Origin: Homalodisca vitripennis
Lineage: Eukaryota > Arthropoda > Insecta > Hemiptera > Cicadellidae
Assembly: GCF_021130785.1 (NCBI RefSeq)
Contig: NC_060210.1
Location: 182,144,501-182,208,500, forward strand
Direction of reading: 5' to 3'
Length of the DNA stretch: 64,000 nucleotides
Shown: positions 1 to 14,000 of the stretch, in pieces
Position numbering within the stretch: the stretch's first letter is position 1
How the letters are laid out: each line of letters opens with the position of its first letter
The notes under the pieces: model-generated
Seen by the model: the letters and a program-made list of their open reading frames with translations, nothing else
Databases searched by the model: none
What the model was told of the DNA's origin: nothing
Translations under genes and position numbers: made by a program

Positions 1-637
1 ATAGACGAGATTGATGGCCCTCATCTGGTAAGGATGTCATCTAGGGAAGACCCATTGCTTTCAGCGGAGGAGGGAGGGGTTTTGGGGGACATCAGTCTTT
101 CTGCATAATTACATGTAACGTTTGGTCCTTTTTGGCGGTAGGTCAAAGCAGCTTTGGATCCTTTAGCCCATAGCATAGACTTGAAACTCATGAGAAAACA
201 GTTATGCGACGTATGGTCTAGCGTACTTCTAACTTGTATTTAATAATTTCCTGCATTATTCCAGTCTTCGAACCATATTACAGTATTTGATAGGTAATCC
301 AAAAATAGTATTTGGAATTTTGTATTGTTTATTTTCTCTTTGATCTGTGAATTCGCTTGTCTTAATAACAATCCATTCTTATGAGAGCTGATCTCTAAGA
401 TAGCATGGTTTAAATTGGCTTTGTTTTAAAAACCAGTGCAAATTATGTGGGGAAATAAGTGGTATAACCTGGAATGAATGAAAGTCACCAAGATCTTTTA
501 ACACTTAATGTAACAAATATTAGAAAATGTGAATGTTGAATTGAGCTCCCTTTCACCTTACGATGAGTGCAGTGTCCAGAATGTGACCCTGAATCAATCC
601 TTCCCATCATGCTACGTATAAGAACTCTGCATCACTT
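1..637. other. Upstream flank, no gene seen
   Basis: I see no conserved coding segment, RNA gene or complete element here. A stretch at about 540-600 resembles 3930-3990 (both contain a GAGCTCC/TAGCTCC then TTTCACCTT motif followed by GTG-rich sequence), so it is probably part of a dispersed repeat. Any 5' untranslated exon of SSU72 could lie here or further upstream, but nothing in the sequence fixes it. Confidence 0.5.
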
Positions 638-1309
638 TTAACCCATTGTGGATCATATTATTTTGGCGCGCGGGCATGAATTAATTTACGGCAGCAGCCG
701 CTCGAACAGCAATGGTGCGCCACATCGTATCGCTCGCTATTGTATACTAGAAAATTCAGCTGTGAAGGTATTCGTTCAGATGGAACATGATCCTACTGGG
801 GTATCCATGATGTAGGAACGATAACACGCGAGCAAGGTTCCGGGGTGGCAGGGATGATGTCTGAATCATAGTCTAAATAAAGAAGCTCGGGCGAAGCGAT
901 TGCAACATCCGGGCCATTGTCTAGACTAAACCCGCCAACATGTACGTCTGCATTGATTAGTTGTGTCACTAACCTCAAAAGTACAGTATTATAATAACAA
1001 CTGAGGAAAACACCCAATCAGAAGTGCTAAAAAGCAGAGAGTAAACTCACATGAATGATTTTTCAACTTTGACATACAGCTGCGATCTGTAGGATATTTA
1101 TAAAACTTTTGAAAACTCTAAACATAGACCGTTGTTAAACACTCTTAGTTGACAAGTGAAGACTATCGCCTGATCTATCAGACACTAATAGAACTATTTG
1201 GAGAGAAACTTAAAAGCAGATCGCTTTTGCGACCTGTGCTCGTCATCGTGCCGTTAGGCCCAGCCGCTGCGTGACGAGCCCAGCTCGTCAGTGATCCGCA
1301 ATGGGTTAA
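638..1309. mobile_element. TTAA-flanked piggyBac-like non-autonomous element
   Basis: TTAA lies at both ends (638-641 and 1306-1309). The termini are inverted copies beginning TTAACCCATTG and continuing into GGATCA, with one mismatch between them. TTAA target duplication and a CCCA/CCCT-type terminus are the signature of piggyBac-superfamily elements. Just inside the right end, 1272-1290 is a palindrome with 8-bp arms TGACGAGC and GCTCGTCA around a 3-nt loop. On the minus strand, 793-1017 is open for 74 codons and includes an acidic stretch (LDYDSD). That could be a remnant of the acidic transposase N-terminus, but it is too short to prove this. No catalytic domain is present, so the element is non-autonomous. 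Confidence 0.75.
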
Positions 1310-1314
1310 TGTTT

Positions 1315-1560
1315 TCTCTGTAACTAACACATTCTCCAGTGGATTTCTGCTGCACTATTCTCTTCTGCTTGCAGAAAACGAATAACACTCCTCAATTTAC
1401 GTTTGGCGGAAATATAAATAAAGGTGGACATGTTTACGCGACTGCTGCTCAATACAAACTAGCTACTTGAACTTTGTAGTGATTAATGTAGTGGACGATC
1501 GACTACTGTGCACACCACTGACCTGCCACTTTTCTGGCGATTATGGCGTGGGATTGGATG
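1315..1560. repeat. Solo arm of a foldback repeat (second copy at 44955-45180)
   Basis: This stretch matches 44955-45180 in the same orientation. Shared blocks include GGATTTCTG(C/T)TGCACTATTC, CTTCTGCTTGCAG, TTTGGCGG and a CATGTTTA block. It abuts the TTAA end of the preceding element, so the TTAA element may have inserted at or into this repeat. The partner arm seen at 44590-44790 is not recognisable here. Confidence 0.6.
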
Positions 1561-2098
1561 TTGAAAAGAAAAACCGGTCATTGTACAATAACTATTTAGC
1601 TACAATACATGTATTTAACACCTCCACTGTGGCTACATGGGCCACTGGGTGGTCTTGGCATTAATGATACAACATGTCGTCTGCCACAGTCAATATTTCA
1701 AGTTACCATCTTGTGGCTGAGCACCAGCCGTTCCCGCTATGATGTGGCTATAGTCACGTATAGCTTGATTTACACTGTGGTTGCAAAACAGATGATTGAT
1801 ATCAAATGTTCATATTTTGATTTGCAGTAATAACTGATAATGTTATTCATTGCATAGGCGTTAAGATGGACAGTGATTTTCCATACTCACATAACTAGTA
1901 ACAGTGTTGGGCATGGAGTATACGGATTCAGATGCTCCAGCCACTGTTGCAAAGTGTGCTTTAGGCAACCAACATGTTGGATGGTGATGGGTGGTTGTGG
2001 GTGTGAGTTCCTATAGTCATTGTCAAATTCTTGTCTCTTCCTAACAATCTGACCCTTCCACTTTCTTGAAAACTTACCTATGTTTCAGATTTGCTGTC

Positions 2099-5000
2099 AT
2101 GCCTTCATCAAACCTCTCAATCGCTGTGGTTTGCTCGAGCAATATGAACAGGAGCATGGAGGCTCACGCTTTCCTGAGGTACTGTAATTTAGACTTACAG
2201 GTGATACATTTATAGGCATGTGTATATAAAAAAAATCCTGAAATTTATTCACTATTTAACAGAATGAAACATTGACCAAACAAATCTCAAGGGTCCGAGA
2301 GAAAATGCCTTACATCAGAAAATTCTTTAAATGAAGTTTGTTTTATTGTGATTAACAAATGATTGTTATATTGCAAATATTTGCTAAAAGAGTTCTTAAA
2401 GCTGAACCTCTATGTAACGAATATCTCAGAGTTTAATCTCTACAAATAATTGTAGCTTGGTTAACCTTTTTGCCATCTTTAGATAGTTCCCTTCCAAAAC
2501 ACATTTATTGTCTAAAAGTTTCTTTGTACTGTGAATGGGTTTATGGAACATAATTATGCCAATAACTAACATTGAAGTGAAAGATATTGTAGTAATTTCA
2601 AAATGAAACTGTTCTTGTGGCTACTAGGTTATAAGTTGACAAGTTACTTTTATAATTACTAAGAAAAGTACCACATCACCTCTATAACCTATGTGAATGC
2701 TTAATACTTTGTTAGTATTAGCTTGCAAGTATGGTTCAAAGTAGTTTTGATTGTAATAGAAAATATTCTTTTATAGTAAAAAGGGCTTCCAAGTGCGGTC
2801 GTTTGGGACAGGAGACAAAGTGAAGCTGCCGGGGACAGCTCCGGACCGACCAAACGTCTACGACTTCAGCTGTTCGTACGAGGAGATCTATCAAGACCTT
2901 CACAACAAAGACAAATCTTTGTATCCTTTGGTCACTCACTATTGCTGTTTTCTTGATTCTCTTTATGTCACTTTTTTGTTGGAACTCGTTAGATTTTGTC
3001 TAACTATGAAGTTGGTTCTGTTAAATGGTGCATGTGATTATTTTACATTACTAACACTGTTTTAGGTTGAGGTGAAGAATGAGTAAGTATTCCTAGTACT
3101 ACTTAAATTAGTAATAAGTAAATTATCTCCGGCTTAGCGAGTTACAGAACAATAAAATCTCAGGTAGCAGTTCGTGCTGATCAAATCAATGAAAAATCTT
3201 TTGGAATTATTAACAATTATAAAATATTACTAGAATAATCTTAAAGAATACTAAAAAATCAGAATAATTTTGGCATTCATAGAACAGACAAAATATTATA
3301 CAGATGCCAGTAAATATAGGTAAGTTGTATAAATGAGGAAAGGTGTGGAACAAGAAGGAATTAATTATTAAGCCTTCAAGTTTTATAAAGGGTGTTGTGA
3401 TAATTTCTGTAGCAGCCAATGGCGCAGCGTGGTGGGTACAACGGTTGCAAGATAACCAGATCAAGCAACGTCGAGCGTCGCTGCTGCTTGGATAGGGGAT
3501 CGCTAAGCGATCCTGTCCTTGCAAGCGGATCGCCTGCCCGGCCATTGGTGGTGGTTTGGAAGTCAACTTTAAGCCGTTGGTCCCCAGGTTAAGTGTTAGA
3601 GAGGGCTTCTTAGCCCTAACTTCGCCTGGTAAAATAAGACATATTTACTTTACTTTAACACCATGACATTAATGATTATTGAAAATAACACAGGAACATC
3701 TATTTTCAGATTTAACCATTGACACACTGAGTGTGGCAATCATGGGCTTTGTAGCATAGACGGAGTGGCTGACTGGCCTTTTGCTACTCTTATAATCGAT
3801 GTCACCTTTAAAATGGGACTGAGTCCATGTCACATATCATATTAATACATTACCTGAATTAAGAGAGCCAATTGATGCATAGTATCTACCTAGTACTTTT
3901 TACAGTACTACTGTACTGCTAATGTTGAGAGTTTAGCTCCATTTCACCTTCCAATTAGTGCCATCGTCTGAAGTCTGACACTGTCACAGACTCATGCACC
4001 TGATGAGACAACTGGACTGGATTTGATGTATATATCAAACTTTAAAAACGATACAAAAATATTTGTAATTTTTCATTTGCATGTCATTGGTTCTTGGCAA
4101 TATTTTATTTATGATGCCTATAAATGTCCAAACGTATCTGTAAGTATGAACACAGTGTTTGGTAAATCATTTCCTTTGTGAATGAAACCACTTATACTTG
4201 CATGCAGGTTTTAGAATTGTATGATGAATTAAATGTTTTGCATGAGTTTTACACACTTTTTTGTTCAAAGGATTACAACAGAAGGCACAACCAACCGATT
4301 GATGCGGTTGAAAAATCATTGCCTTCCCGTACAGAAGAATGTTGTAAGCAGTTAAGTGTAGAATTTAAGATACATTGAAGAACTTTTAGTTGGAGTTAGT
4401 GCTTTGGATTAGGTTTGTAAATCATTGTAAACCATTGTTTGTATACTGTTTGTAAAATACAAACGGATCATATATTGATTTTTATATTTTGTTATCCTTT
4501 TAACCGATAAGTTCTGCTTCAAACATAATTCTTTTGAATTGTTTGTGCAATAGTGACGGAGTGTTAAAATTTCAAATTCCCATCCCGGTCACCCAATCAG
4601 TCTTGTACCAGGTCTGCAAAGAAGGTCAATATGAATAGCAATCAATTTAACTCAAAAACCTTTGCAACTTTAAGATATTGAAGTGACATTGGAATGTATT
4701 ATTTTTTGTACAAATTTGGGATGTTTTGTTGATAATAATGGAAAAGGCTCTTGTTCTAACCCTACTGGTCAGATCTAAATTTCCCTCAATATTTATGGTA
4801 AGAGAAGTCGGCTCTTCTGGTGGCCATTTTATATTTAGTTGCATAAGAACAATGTTAAGCCTCAAAACACTTTTTACCCCCTAGTTGGTGGTTGGTAGGA
4901 GATGTCTCATTTAAAATACATAGCCTACTTTATTCACACCTAAAAACATTTTAGTTTTTAAATATTCTTTATTTTTTGTATAAAAAATATAAACTTGTAA

Positions 5001-8000
5001 TTCTTTAATAGTGTTATTTTTGATTAAAAATTCTTTGATTATACACTTAATAAGAAAAAGTGAAAAGCATTTGGATGCGTATTAATTAAATCTTAAAATC
5101 CAAAAGCAAGGGAGTAAAAGTGTTTGTGAAAAATAGGTATATATCAAAATACATTTTTTAATAATAAAATAACCTTAATTGTTTAGTTATGAGGTAAGGG
5201 AGAGAGTACACACACTGCTATTACATACTAGACTAACAGGACTGTGTAATGCATATTATTGTTGTATGATTCACTGCCAATCTTACAAATTTGTATCACT
5301 AATTGTATGCAGGTCTTGTTGTTAACCCATTGATGGTTTTTTCACAGTAGACATGCCCCAAAAAGTGAGTTTTTGTTGCTTTTTAATCATATTTGGTTTG
5401 CTAAAGTGGACAGGCAATTTTTAAACAAAAGATTACTTTTTTAGTTTTTATATTTACACAATTAAAAACTTACTAAAACATAATATAATAAATCAGTAAA
5501 TTTTTGTTTTTTATAAATTCATAATTAGGAAAGGCATAAAAAGGCCAATTTACAGTTCAATAATGTCTACAAATCTACTTATAGAAGTTTATAAAAGGTG
5601 GTGTTAAAGGTGTGAAAGCAACGTTACACTCGTACCCATCCATTACGTTACAGTGCCGATGCTAGCCGACAATCTGTACCTGTACAATCATTTTTTATCA
5701 TTATTGTAATTTTGTAACTTTCTCCATTCATAAAAGTCTCAGCAAAAATTCATTTAAGTAATTTTATACAATTGATATTTACGTAATATTTATTCCCTAA
5801 TCATCACTTAATAATACATAATTCACAAAATGCTAAATAAAACAAATGTAATAACCAATTAAATAACTATGAATTGTAATAAGCTGGTTGGTTATTTTAT
5901 TTTACAGTTCTGATCTATTTTATTGTTCATATGACAAGCCACAATGAATCAGCAAGAATTTATTACTGAATAGAAAACTGAGAATTATGCCACTGCACTT
6001 TTGAGACAACGGAAACTGTGTGAAGTATTTCTACCATTCTCTGTTAGATAGCACATGTGTTCAGTTGAACGATTAAAAACCCTCCAAGACCTGTTTAGTG
6101 ACAGAACGAGCAATGTTACTTTTGGTATCACATGGCACGCTCTTATGAAACATGCATGGTTACTAGTCAAAAGGATAACACTATGTGATCGGTAGGCCAC
6201 TAAGTGTAGTCCAAACTTATTTCTCGCTCAACTCAAATGGAGTCTCAGGTGGTTATGCTCTCAGCATAGTGGCCAGCTGGGTTCTGTGTCGCCACTTGGC
6301 GCTTGCGTAACCGTGTATCGACACTTCGATTCGGATTTAAATTACACATTTGGCATCCGGCTCTTCAAATAACAGATTTAAATGAAATTCTCAAATAATT
6401 TACAAAGTTTATTAGATCAAGGTTAAAACTTTGGTTGTTTATTATTTGATTTTAAACGAACAAAGTGCAACAAGGGTAGGTTATTTTCATATCATTGTGA
6501 TACTTATTTTCCGATAGTGGTGAACACCACGTGGTGATCCCACCAGTGTGTTCTGGCCCAAACCTGTCCACCAACCAAACAGCCTGATTGTGCCCCGTCT
6601 TGATCCTCGGTAAAAGGTCGGCTGACTACATCCTACCTAGTGACCGACCCGATCACAGAGGCGGTCACATGCCACAGAAGTAGTATATAATTAAAGTTAT
6701 AGGTTGATCTACTTTAAAAGTATTTTTACTTTATAATAAAAATACAAGTAGGTCTCTAGTCTTAACAGAATATTAACTCATTTCCAAATTTTGAGGTTCA
6801 TCTCCACCGAATACAATATTATTGTTGTACTTTTGTAGAATACACTTTAGCAGCTACAGTGACACTGACACTTGAATAAAAACCAATTCTAAACAATATT
6901 TACTATGTTTTCTGCTGCAAATAAAGAAATATTATATTGATCTTGTTTAATTATTTGGCTGAGATATTACAGCACTTTCTAGCCACAACTGTATAAAAAT
7001 TAAATTTTATAACTGCACAATACAGTGGGCCACACGTAGTGGCCTGACGAGCTGAACTGCCAAAACAGAGAGAGGCCAATAAACTAAGTGTGGCTTGCTG
7101 AAGTGAGGGATAGTAGGTGATCATAAAATCAATGAGCTGACACAGAGAACAGCCATAGCCACCCATAGTGGCCTGGCGAGTTGAGAGAACAATCGTATAA
7201 GTTCAATGACTATGATAACGAGTAAAATGAGAGACAACATTCTCCACTACAGAAAATTACCTCCAAAATAAGTACTCTTTAGCTCAAGCTGGTAAAGTAG
7301 AGCAAGTTAATCTGAGTTATTTGATCTGAAGTGGCTTTGTACGCACAAGTTGATCTGAGTCTCATGAATGGAAGACGGGTCTCAACAAATTATGAAATTT
7401 AGCAATATTATCAGTGGTTACAATGGATTTTTGTAGGCTTGTCAATAAACTTCACGACTGGAAGAAGTTTTCAACATCGTAGATCATTTTTACATTGAAG
7501 ATGTGCATAATAAAACAGGATCTTGTGTATAAATTGTAAAATTTCAGTTGATGACTGTTACTATTAGAGGATGGTTCATGTTTGGTATTGCCCAGTGTGA
7601 GTGGTTTTGCAGATTGCAAACATAACATGTGTAAGATGAGGTCGGTAATATAAAACAGTTTCAGGTTTTTATATTATACCAGATGTTCCAGGCCAACCAC
7701 CCACTATCTTTTCATACTGATGAAATTATCTGTTGTAATTTAGTAAATCACCACTAGAACAAATACTCAACACAACCTAAGAACAAACCAATGTTGTTGA
7801 GGATTTCTGATGATACTTCTAACGGAGATCCTAATTTCTGCATCTGGTGCAGCAAGATGAGATAACCATTACAGACATCATAAATGCATTGGGATATGTC
7901 TGACCAGACCCTTGTAGGAGACCCTAATTTCTTACTTGGTGCAGCGAGATGACCATTTACTGACATCAGGAATATATTGGAGAATGTCTGATCAGACCCC

Positions 8001-11000
8001 TGAGGGAGATCCTAATTTTTGTATTAATTTTTGTATCAGGTGTAGCAAAATGACATCAGAAATACATAAAAGGATACATGATCAGACCCCTGTCATAGAT
8101 CCTAATTTCTGTACCTGGTGCAGCAAGATGAGATAACCATTACTGACATCAGGAGAGTACACTAAAGGATGTCTTATCAGACCCTTGTTGGAGATCTTAT
8201 TTTTGTACCTGGTGCAGCAAAATGACATCAGATATACATAGAAGGTTGTCTGATCAGATCTCTGTTGGAAATTCTGATTTCCGTACCTGGTGTAGCAAGA
8301 TGAGATAACCATTACTGACACAAGGACATCTTTATATATAGTACCATCCCATTAATCCAAAATCATCACTGTGTGAAGAATCACAAACCATAGACTGCAC
8401 AATACAGGTGCACTACACATAATATGCTATCTACAACTCACAAAGTGAGAGACGGTCAATCAATTAAATCAAAGTTTAGTCATTGCACTGTTGCTTTAAA
8501 AGTTTGTTCAAATGTTTGGAACACTTCGAAAATATTGAAAAAGTCTTGATAAAATCTAGATATACACTTTTCTCACAAAAATAATTTGATTCTATTAAGA
8601 AAACAAAAAGTTGCTTCAAAATTTGCTGCATAAAATTCAAAATATTTATTTTAACAATATTCTGTAGTATTAAATAGAAGTATAAATCTTGTATCTAATG
8701 AAAATCATTCCTTGCAGATTCTATTAAAATTGAAAATTTTATGAGGAAAATTATATTGAATATGCTGGATTTAATAATTATCTTGCAAAGTCCCTTTCAG
8801 AATATTATCTAAATTAAATCCTCTCTAAGAACAAAATAAACACAAGAAACTCGTTACAATTTGATCCCCTTACAATGAATAATACTACAATCAAACCCAC
8901 TCAATTACATCAATTTTCCCAGATCTCATTTGTTGGCTGTTAATCAACGCAGATCATGCAAGCTCATCTGCTTTTATTGTCTATACTTCTGGACCTTATT
9001 GCACCAATAGGTGAATAAATAATGGTATAGAAGACCTAATTTTCCTGCTGCTGATAATTTAAATATGGCATGTATATCCTGCAGCTAATTCCTGGCTAAC
9101 AGCTAACGATTCACACATTACTAAACAGCAGGAAAATGTACCTTCCGAGGAATCAATTCCTGAACTGCAGGCATACACCTTAGGAAGACCTTGAATATGC
9201 ACTCCCACATCTTCAAAGCTATCTCCTCCAAGAAGATCTTTTCGGGATAGTTTTCAGGAGTGATAACCATCTTATGCTCCGCAAGCCTTCTCTCGAGATT
9301 CATTTGGTTGGGGTCAGTATGGATTTGTTTTTCTGTCAGATTCTTTGGCAAATTCCAAATTTATTCAGGGTCTACAAGTCGGCCAATACCAACCTTTGCC
9401 TATTTAAGTGAAGTCAATCCCTACAGCTACTGTCTTTCCTAAGTCTAAAGAGAGACTGAAGCCGAAGTCCTTAGCTTTGATGTAATAAATTATGGCATTT
9501 CAGTATAGAGTACACTTAAATCCGAGCCAAGAAAAGCTTCTGCATGTAACATAATATTTGTAAAGTGTAACTGACTTTGGCAGATGAATACAAGAAACAT
9601 TTACTACTACCTGTTTGAATGTGTATAAATTATTATACTTATTATTCTAGACTTTGACGTGGTTAAAACACACTATCTGCTGATTAGGCTAAGTCCCTTA
9701 ATATAATAGATAGTCTAGTGTTATGGGAGTTTTCAAGACCAATGGGGTATAGCCTGGAGGGATTTTCGGAATAGGAATAGGCTTGTATGTAACCAGGGAC
9801 CCTAAAAATGTCCTCCAGTATTTTGTACATAATTGAATAACATACAGATACAACAGCATTAGAGTTTTGTACAATAGTGTAAATACTGTGCTAGGAATTG
9901 ATTACTACACAATATTGCACTGATACTCACCAAATTACTGTAAGTTTAAACTAACACTGCCACAAGAAGATCCCAAGGAGGGACAAAAAAAAAAGAATTC
10001 TCAAGACACAAAAGAACAAGGGAGAGACAGGAGTTATCCCTCCCACACGTCACTGGTGACATGCAGCCGTGGGTGGAATCCATGCACACTCAATGTGTTA
10101 ACCTTAAGAATCTTCGGTATATTGATATTATCCAAAGGCTACTATGTCCCTATCTACTATTTCTTATTATGCGATACGAGTAGGTTAGATTAGGTTATCA
10201 TACATATATTTCCACCCCGCACTTATAACAAAAAAAGAAAAGTCCTTGAGATAATACCCAATAGCTCAAAACACATGAGCGCTCATAAAGGTCAACTTTA
10301 ACTTTTTCTATTTACAATACTATACGTATTTTCACCCCTTGAAACCTTATATTGTTTTTTTTTTTAGGACTATAGCAATAGGTCAATAACACGAAATTTG
10401 TCTTTTCCCACTGCGGGTGTTAATTTCATATTTACCCCAATAAGTTACTTACTAATTAAATAAAAGTGGAGAGAGGCATAAAAAGAATGAAAAAATACAT
10501 TTCCACCCTAAGGGAGAAAATGTCTCTTCGTTTGGGTGGTATGTTCTACCTACCCTACATATACGTACTTATGTATTTACCTACTTATATAGATTATAAC
10601 AAATAGTAGATAGGGACAGCGTGGCCTCCGGATAATAGCAAGATGCCAAATATTTACTAATCCCCTTCAATCTTAAATGACAAGAATGTCAGGATGATGA
10701 GGATCTATCCTTATCCCATAGAGATCACCCATTCTTGAACGGTCTATCTTGTTGGCCCTAATATTTGTTAATAGTTTAGACAAACGCAGTACCATTTACG
10801 ATTTTCAGTATAGTGGTGATATTCCTGCAGGGTGAATATAATATATTACTACTTCTTATTGTTCACTGCAAGTTTTTATAAAAAATTATTACAGAAAGTT
10901 ATATAAAAATGTTTTGTAAGTGCTACTATGAGGACATTTGCAATAGACTGATTTTGTGAGTACTAATAAATTTGAATACTAACAGTAAATAATCTAGTGC

Positions 11001-14000
11001 TACTCAAAATATAATATGCTTAACTGAGCACATGTTAAATTTGAACTACTACTGCCATGTGTTGGAGATTATGGACGTTTAAAAGTATAAAACTAAATAA
11101 ACACCATTATTATGTAGTAAGCTGTTTAATCGTTCATGCAATCTACCAGATAGTACGCTATGATGAGCTAGACTCATCGCTATTCTATAAGACTCATCCA
11201 CCATAAGATGGAATCTCATCAGCTGTCCACAATGGTTTAAGAGGTAAAATAAATATTCATTACTTATCGCATCAAACCCTGGTGCATTTCAACTTCTGCA
11301 AAAGTGTTCATCTGTATGCTAATCAATCCAGTTTATGCTGTTTTCTTTCAAGTATCACATGATCCATTATAAACAGCATAGTTGCTCTTTTATTTATGAA
11401 ATGTTTATGAAATTGTTAGCTGTTCATATAAGATTTCAGAATTTTTTTAACAGTTTAACCAAATATATAAACTGAACTAAAGTCCATATTTTTTATTTAA
11501 TTCTATTTAATTTTATTTACACATTTGAACAATAAGAGAAAAGAAGGAAGACAAAACACAACAATAGAAACTTTTCAAAACCAGTAAAACTATTTCTATG
11601 TTAATTGCATAAAAGCAACACTTACAGGTACTGTTCAAATATACTTTTCATATATTGTAGTACTGGTTTCATAGTTGGCCATCAGAGTGTAGTGACTACA
11701 AACAGGTGTATTGAGTTCTTTCCATTGAAGCAAATACTGCTAGAGAGACATTTCCCATTATTCTACAGTTCAAAATAAGAGAGTAGTAGTGTTTGAGGTG
11801 TATTCCTGTTATTTTATGGTTAAAATAAAAATGGCTACCAGTACAGCTGACATGTCCATGTTGAGTCTCCTGTACTGGTGGCCATTTCGATTCTAACCTC
11901 AAAAAACCATATGGATAGATTTGGATTAAAACTATTGTCATGTAGTACTGACTTATAATTGTTTTAGAGAACTAAAAAAAAATTGCTATCCCAATAAATC
12001 AAGACTCCTACATAAAAACAATATTTGGGGAGAGGGGGGAAGTTCATAAAAAGGGCATTTGTTCTGTGTTTAATACATGTACAAAGATCTTCATGAAAAT
12101 TATTTTTTACCCCTTAGGTAGGGCAAAGATCCTCTTGTATTAACAACAAACAACAGAGATTTATATAAAAATGCTGTTGTTTATAAATGAAATTGTTCAA
12201 AACAAAATGTACTTTAGTGTGCAAAAATATATATAAAGACAATAAACAATGGAAAAACTGTATATACATTTGTACATAAAAATGTGTCACTTTTATGTGA
12301 TTTGTAAATAATCTGAGTAAACATATACAATTTACAAAGTTTAGTGGTGTGAATAGTGAATAGATAACTGTTCATTGTGACATCATCTAAGGAACTACAC
12401 TGTGACATTTGCATTTTTTTATTTATATAAACAATTTGGCATAGATAATTGAACCAGGAAAATGTTATTTCTTATCATCTGAATCATCCAAAATTTTGTT
12501 TTACGCCAAAAATTCATAAATTTGATTTCTTACAGTGAATGTTGCATTGATATTATAACTACTTGGGTAAACAACTATAATATTGCAGTTATACTTCTTC
12601 AGCTTAAAACAATGACAGTGATTATTTCTTATTGCATCCGAATTTTCCTTAACCCCACATACAGTTATACCCAGAATGGTCTTCTACACATGTTGGATCG
12701 CAATAAGCGTATCAAAGTGCGGCCAGAGAGGTTCCAACAATGTAAGGACAGGTTCGACATCATCGTTACCTGCGAGGAAAGAGTCTACGATCAAGTCGTC
12801 GAGTGTAAGTTTCTATATAGTTACTATTTGTCAGCCTGAGAGCCATTTTGCAATGGCAAAATTTTTCATATGGTTCCACTAATAACTAAAATATTTGCAT
12901 ACTGCTAACACAGACTTTATGGTGTGTATATACAGCTGCCAGAGTTTTATTCCAATTTTAAGTTTATTTCAAACTTTGAGTGTCACATATAATACTGTTT
13001 ATGTGACTTTCTTTTATTTTAAAATTCATATTAGATGCTCATATTGTTATATGTTATGATTTATTTTATCTAAAAATTACCTATTCATAGTGTGTTCTCA
13101 TTAGAAAGTGAATGACAATTTTTTAACCCCTCTGGTTCTATAATTTATAACAGAAGAGTACTTTTCTTCAATGAAACTAAACCGTTTTCAATAAACTAAA
13201 TAATATGAAAAAATATAGTTTTACACACAAACACAATTTTTACTTACAAGTATGTCCTAATAACTATGCCTTGGGTAGCTTCATAATGTTATGCACTACA
13301 GGTATAACAAGTTTTTATTCTGAAGGTCAGCATTTTCTGAGCATTACAATATGTCATAATGGATAAATAAAAGTTTTATAACTGAACAAAAATGCATTGC
13401 ATACGGCCAGTCAATTCCTGGATCAAGTTTGAAAAATAGTTAGAAACCAAGAAATGCTGTTATTTCAGGTAGTTAGAAACCAAGAAATGCTGTTATTTCA
13501 GGTAGTTAGAAACCAAGAAATGCTGTTATTTCAGGTAGTTAGAAACCAAGAAACAAAAATGCTGTTATTTCAGGTAGTTAGAAACCAAGAAATGCTGTTA
13601 TTTCAGGTAGTTAGAAACCAAGAAATGCTGTTATTTCAGGAGCTGAGAGCCAATTTGCGTTGTATAAGCACACAAACTAGTTTTGATACAATCAATAAAG
13701 AAATTTCCCATAAAAAATAAATTGATCGTCGGCCACAGTATTTTTGGTGGAAGTTGAATCAGAGGGTATCAACAGGGTTAAAAACATGAAATTATAAAAT
13801 TGTTCTCAGATCAAATTTTTATTAGTATGGAATACTTAGTCAATCATGAAAACACGTAAATAAGTGTCAGCTAACCATATACATATCCAGTAGAGACAAA
13901 GGAAGAAAGTCTAAGTTTATTATCTTATTTTAATCTTCATTGTACTCAAATATATATGTTTTTAAAAGACAACAGGATGATTGTATAATACTGCCTTGTA

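Noticed and set aside
3413..3513. Functional 5S rRNA gene
   Set aside because: Only partial similarity with many changes, and a long unrelated 3' body; fits a SINE better.
3210..3566. 118-codon minus-strand frame
   Set aside because: Overlaps the 5S-like SINE and AT-rich flank; no protein-like composition.
7800..8335. CRISPR-like regular repeats
   Set aside because: The window is eukaryotic, units are contiguous diverged tandem copies with no constant repeat and unique spacers.
13454..13720. 88-codon open frame of MLLFQVVRNQE repeats
   Set aside because: It is the translation of a 33-bp minisatellite inside SSU72 intron 3, with no coding support beyond the repeat.
13127..13783. Another TTAA element (TTAACCCCTCTGG ... 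AACAGGGTTAA)
   Set aside because: The two ends share too little beyond TTAACCC to be called inverted repeats.
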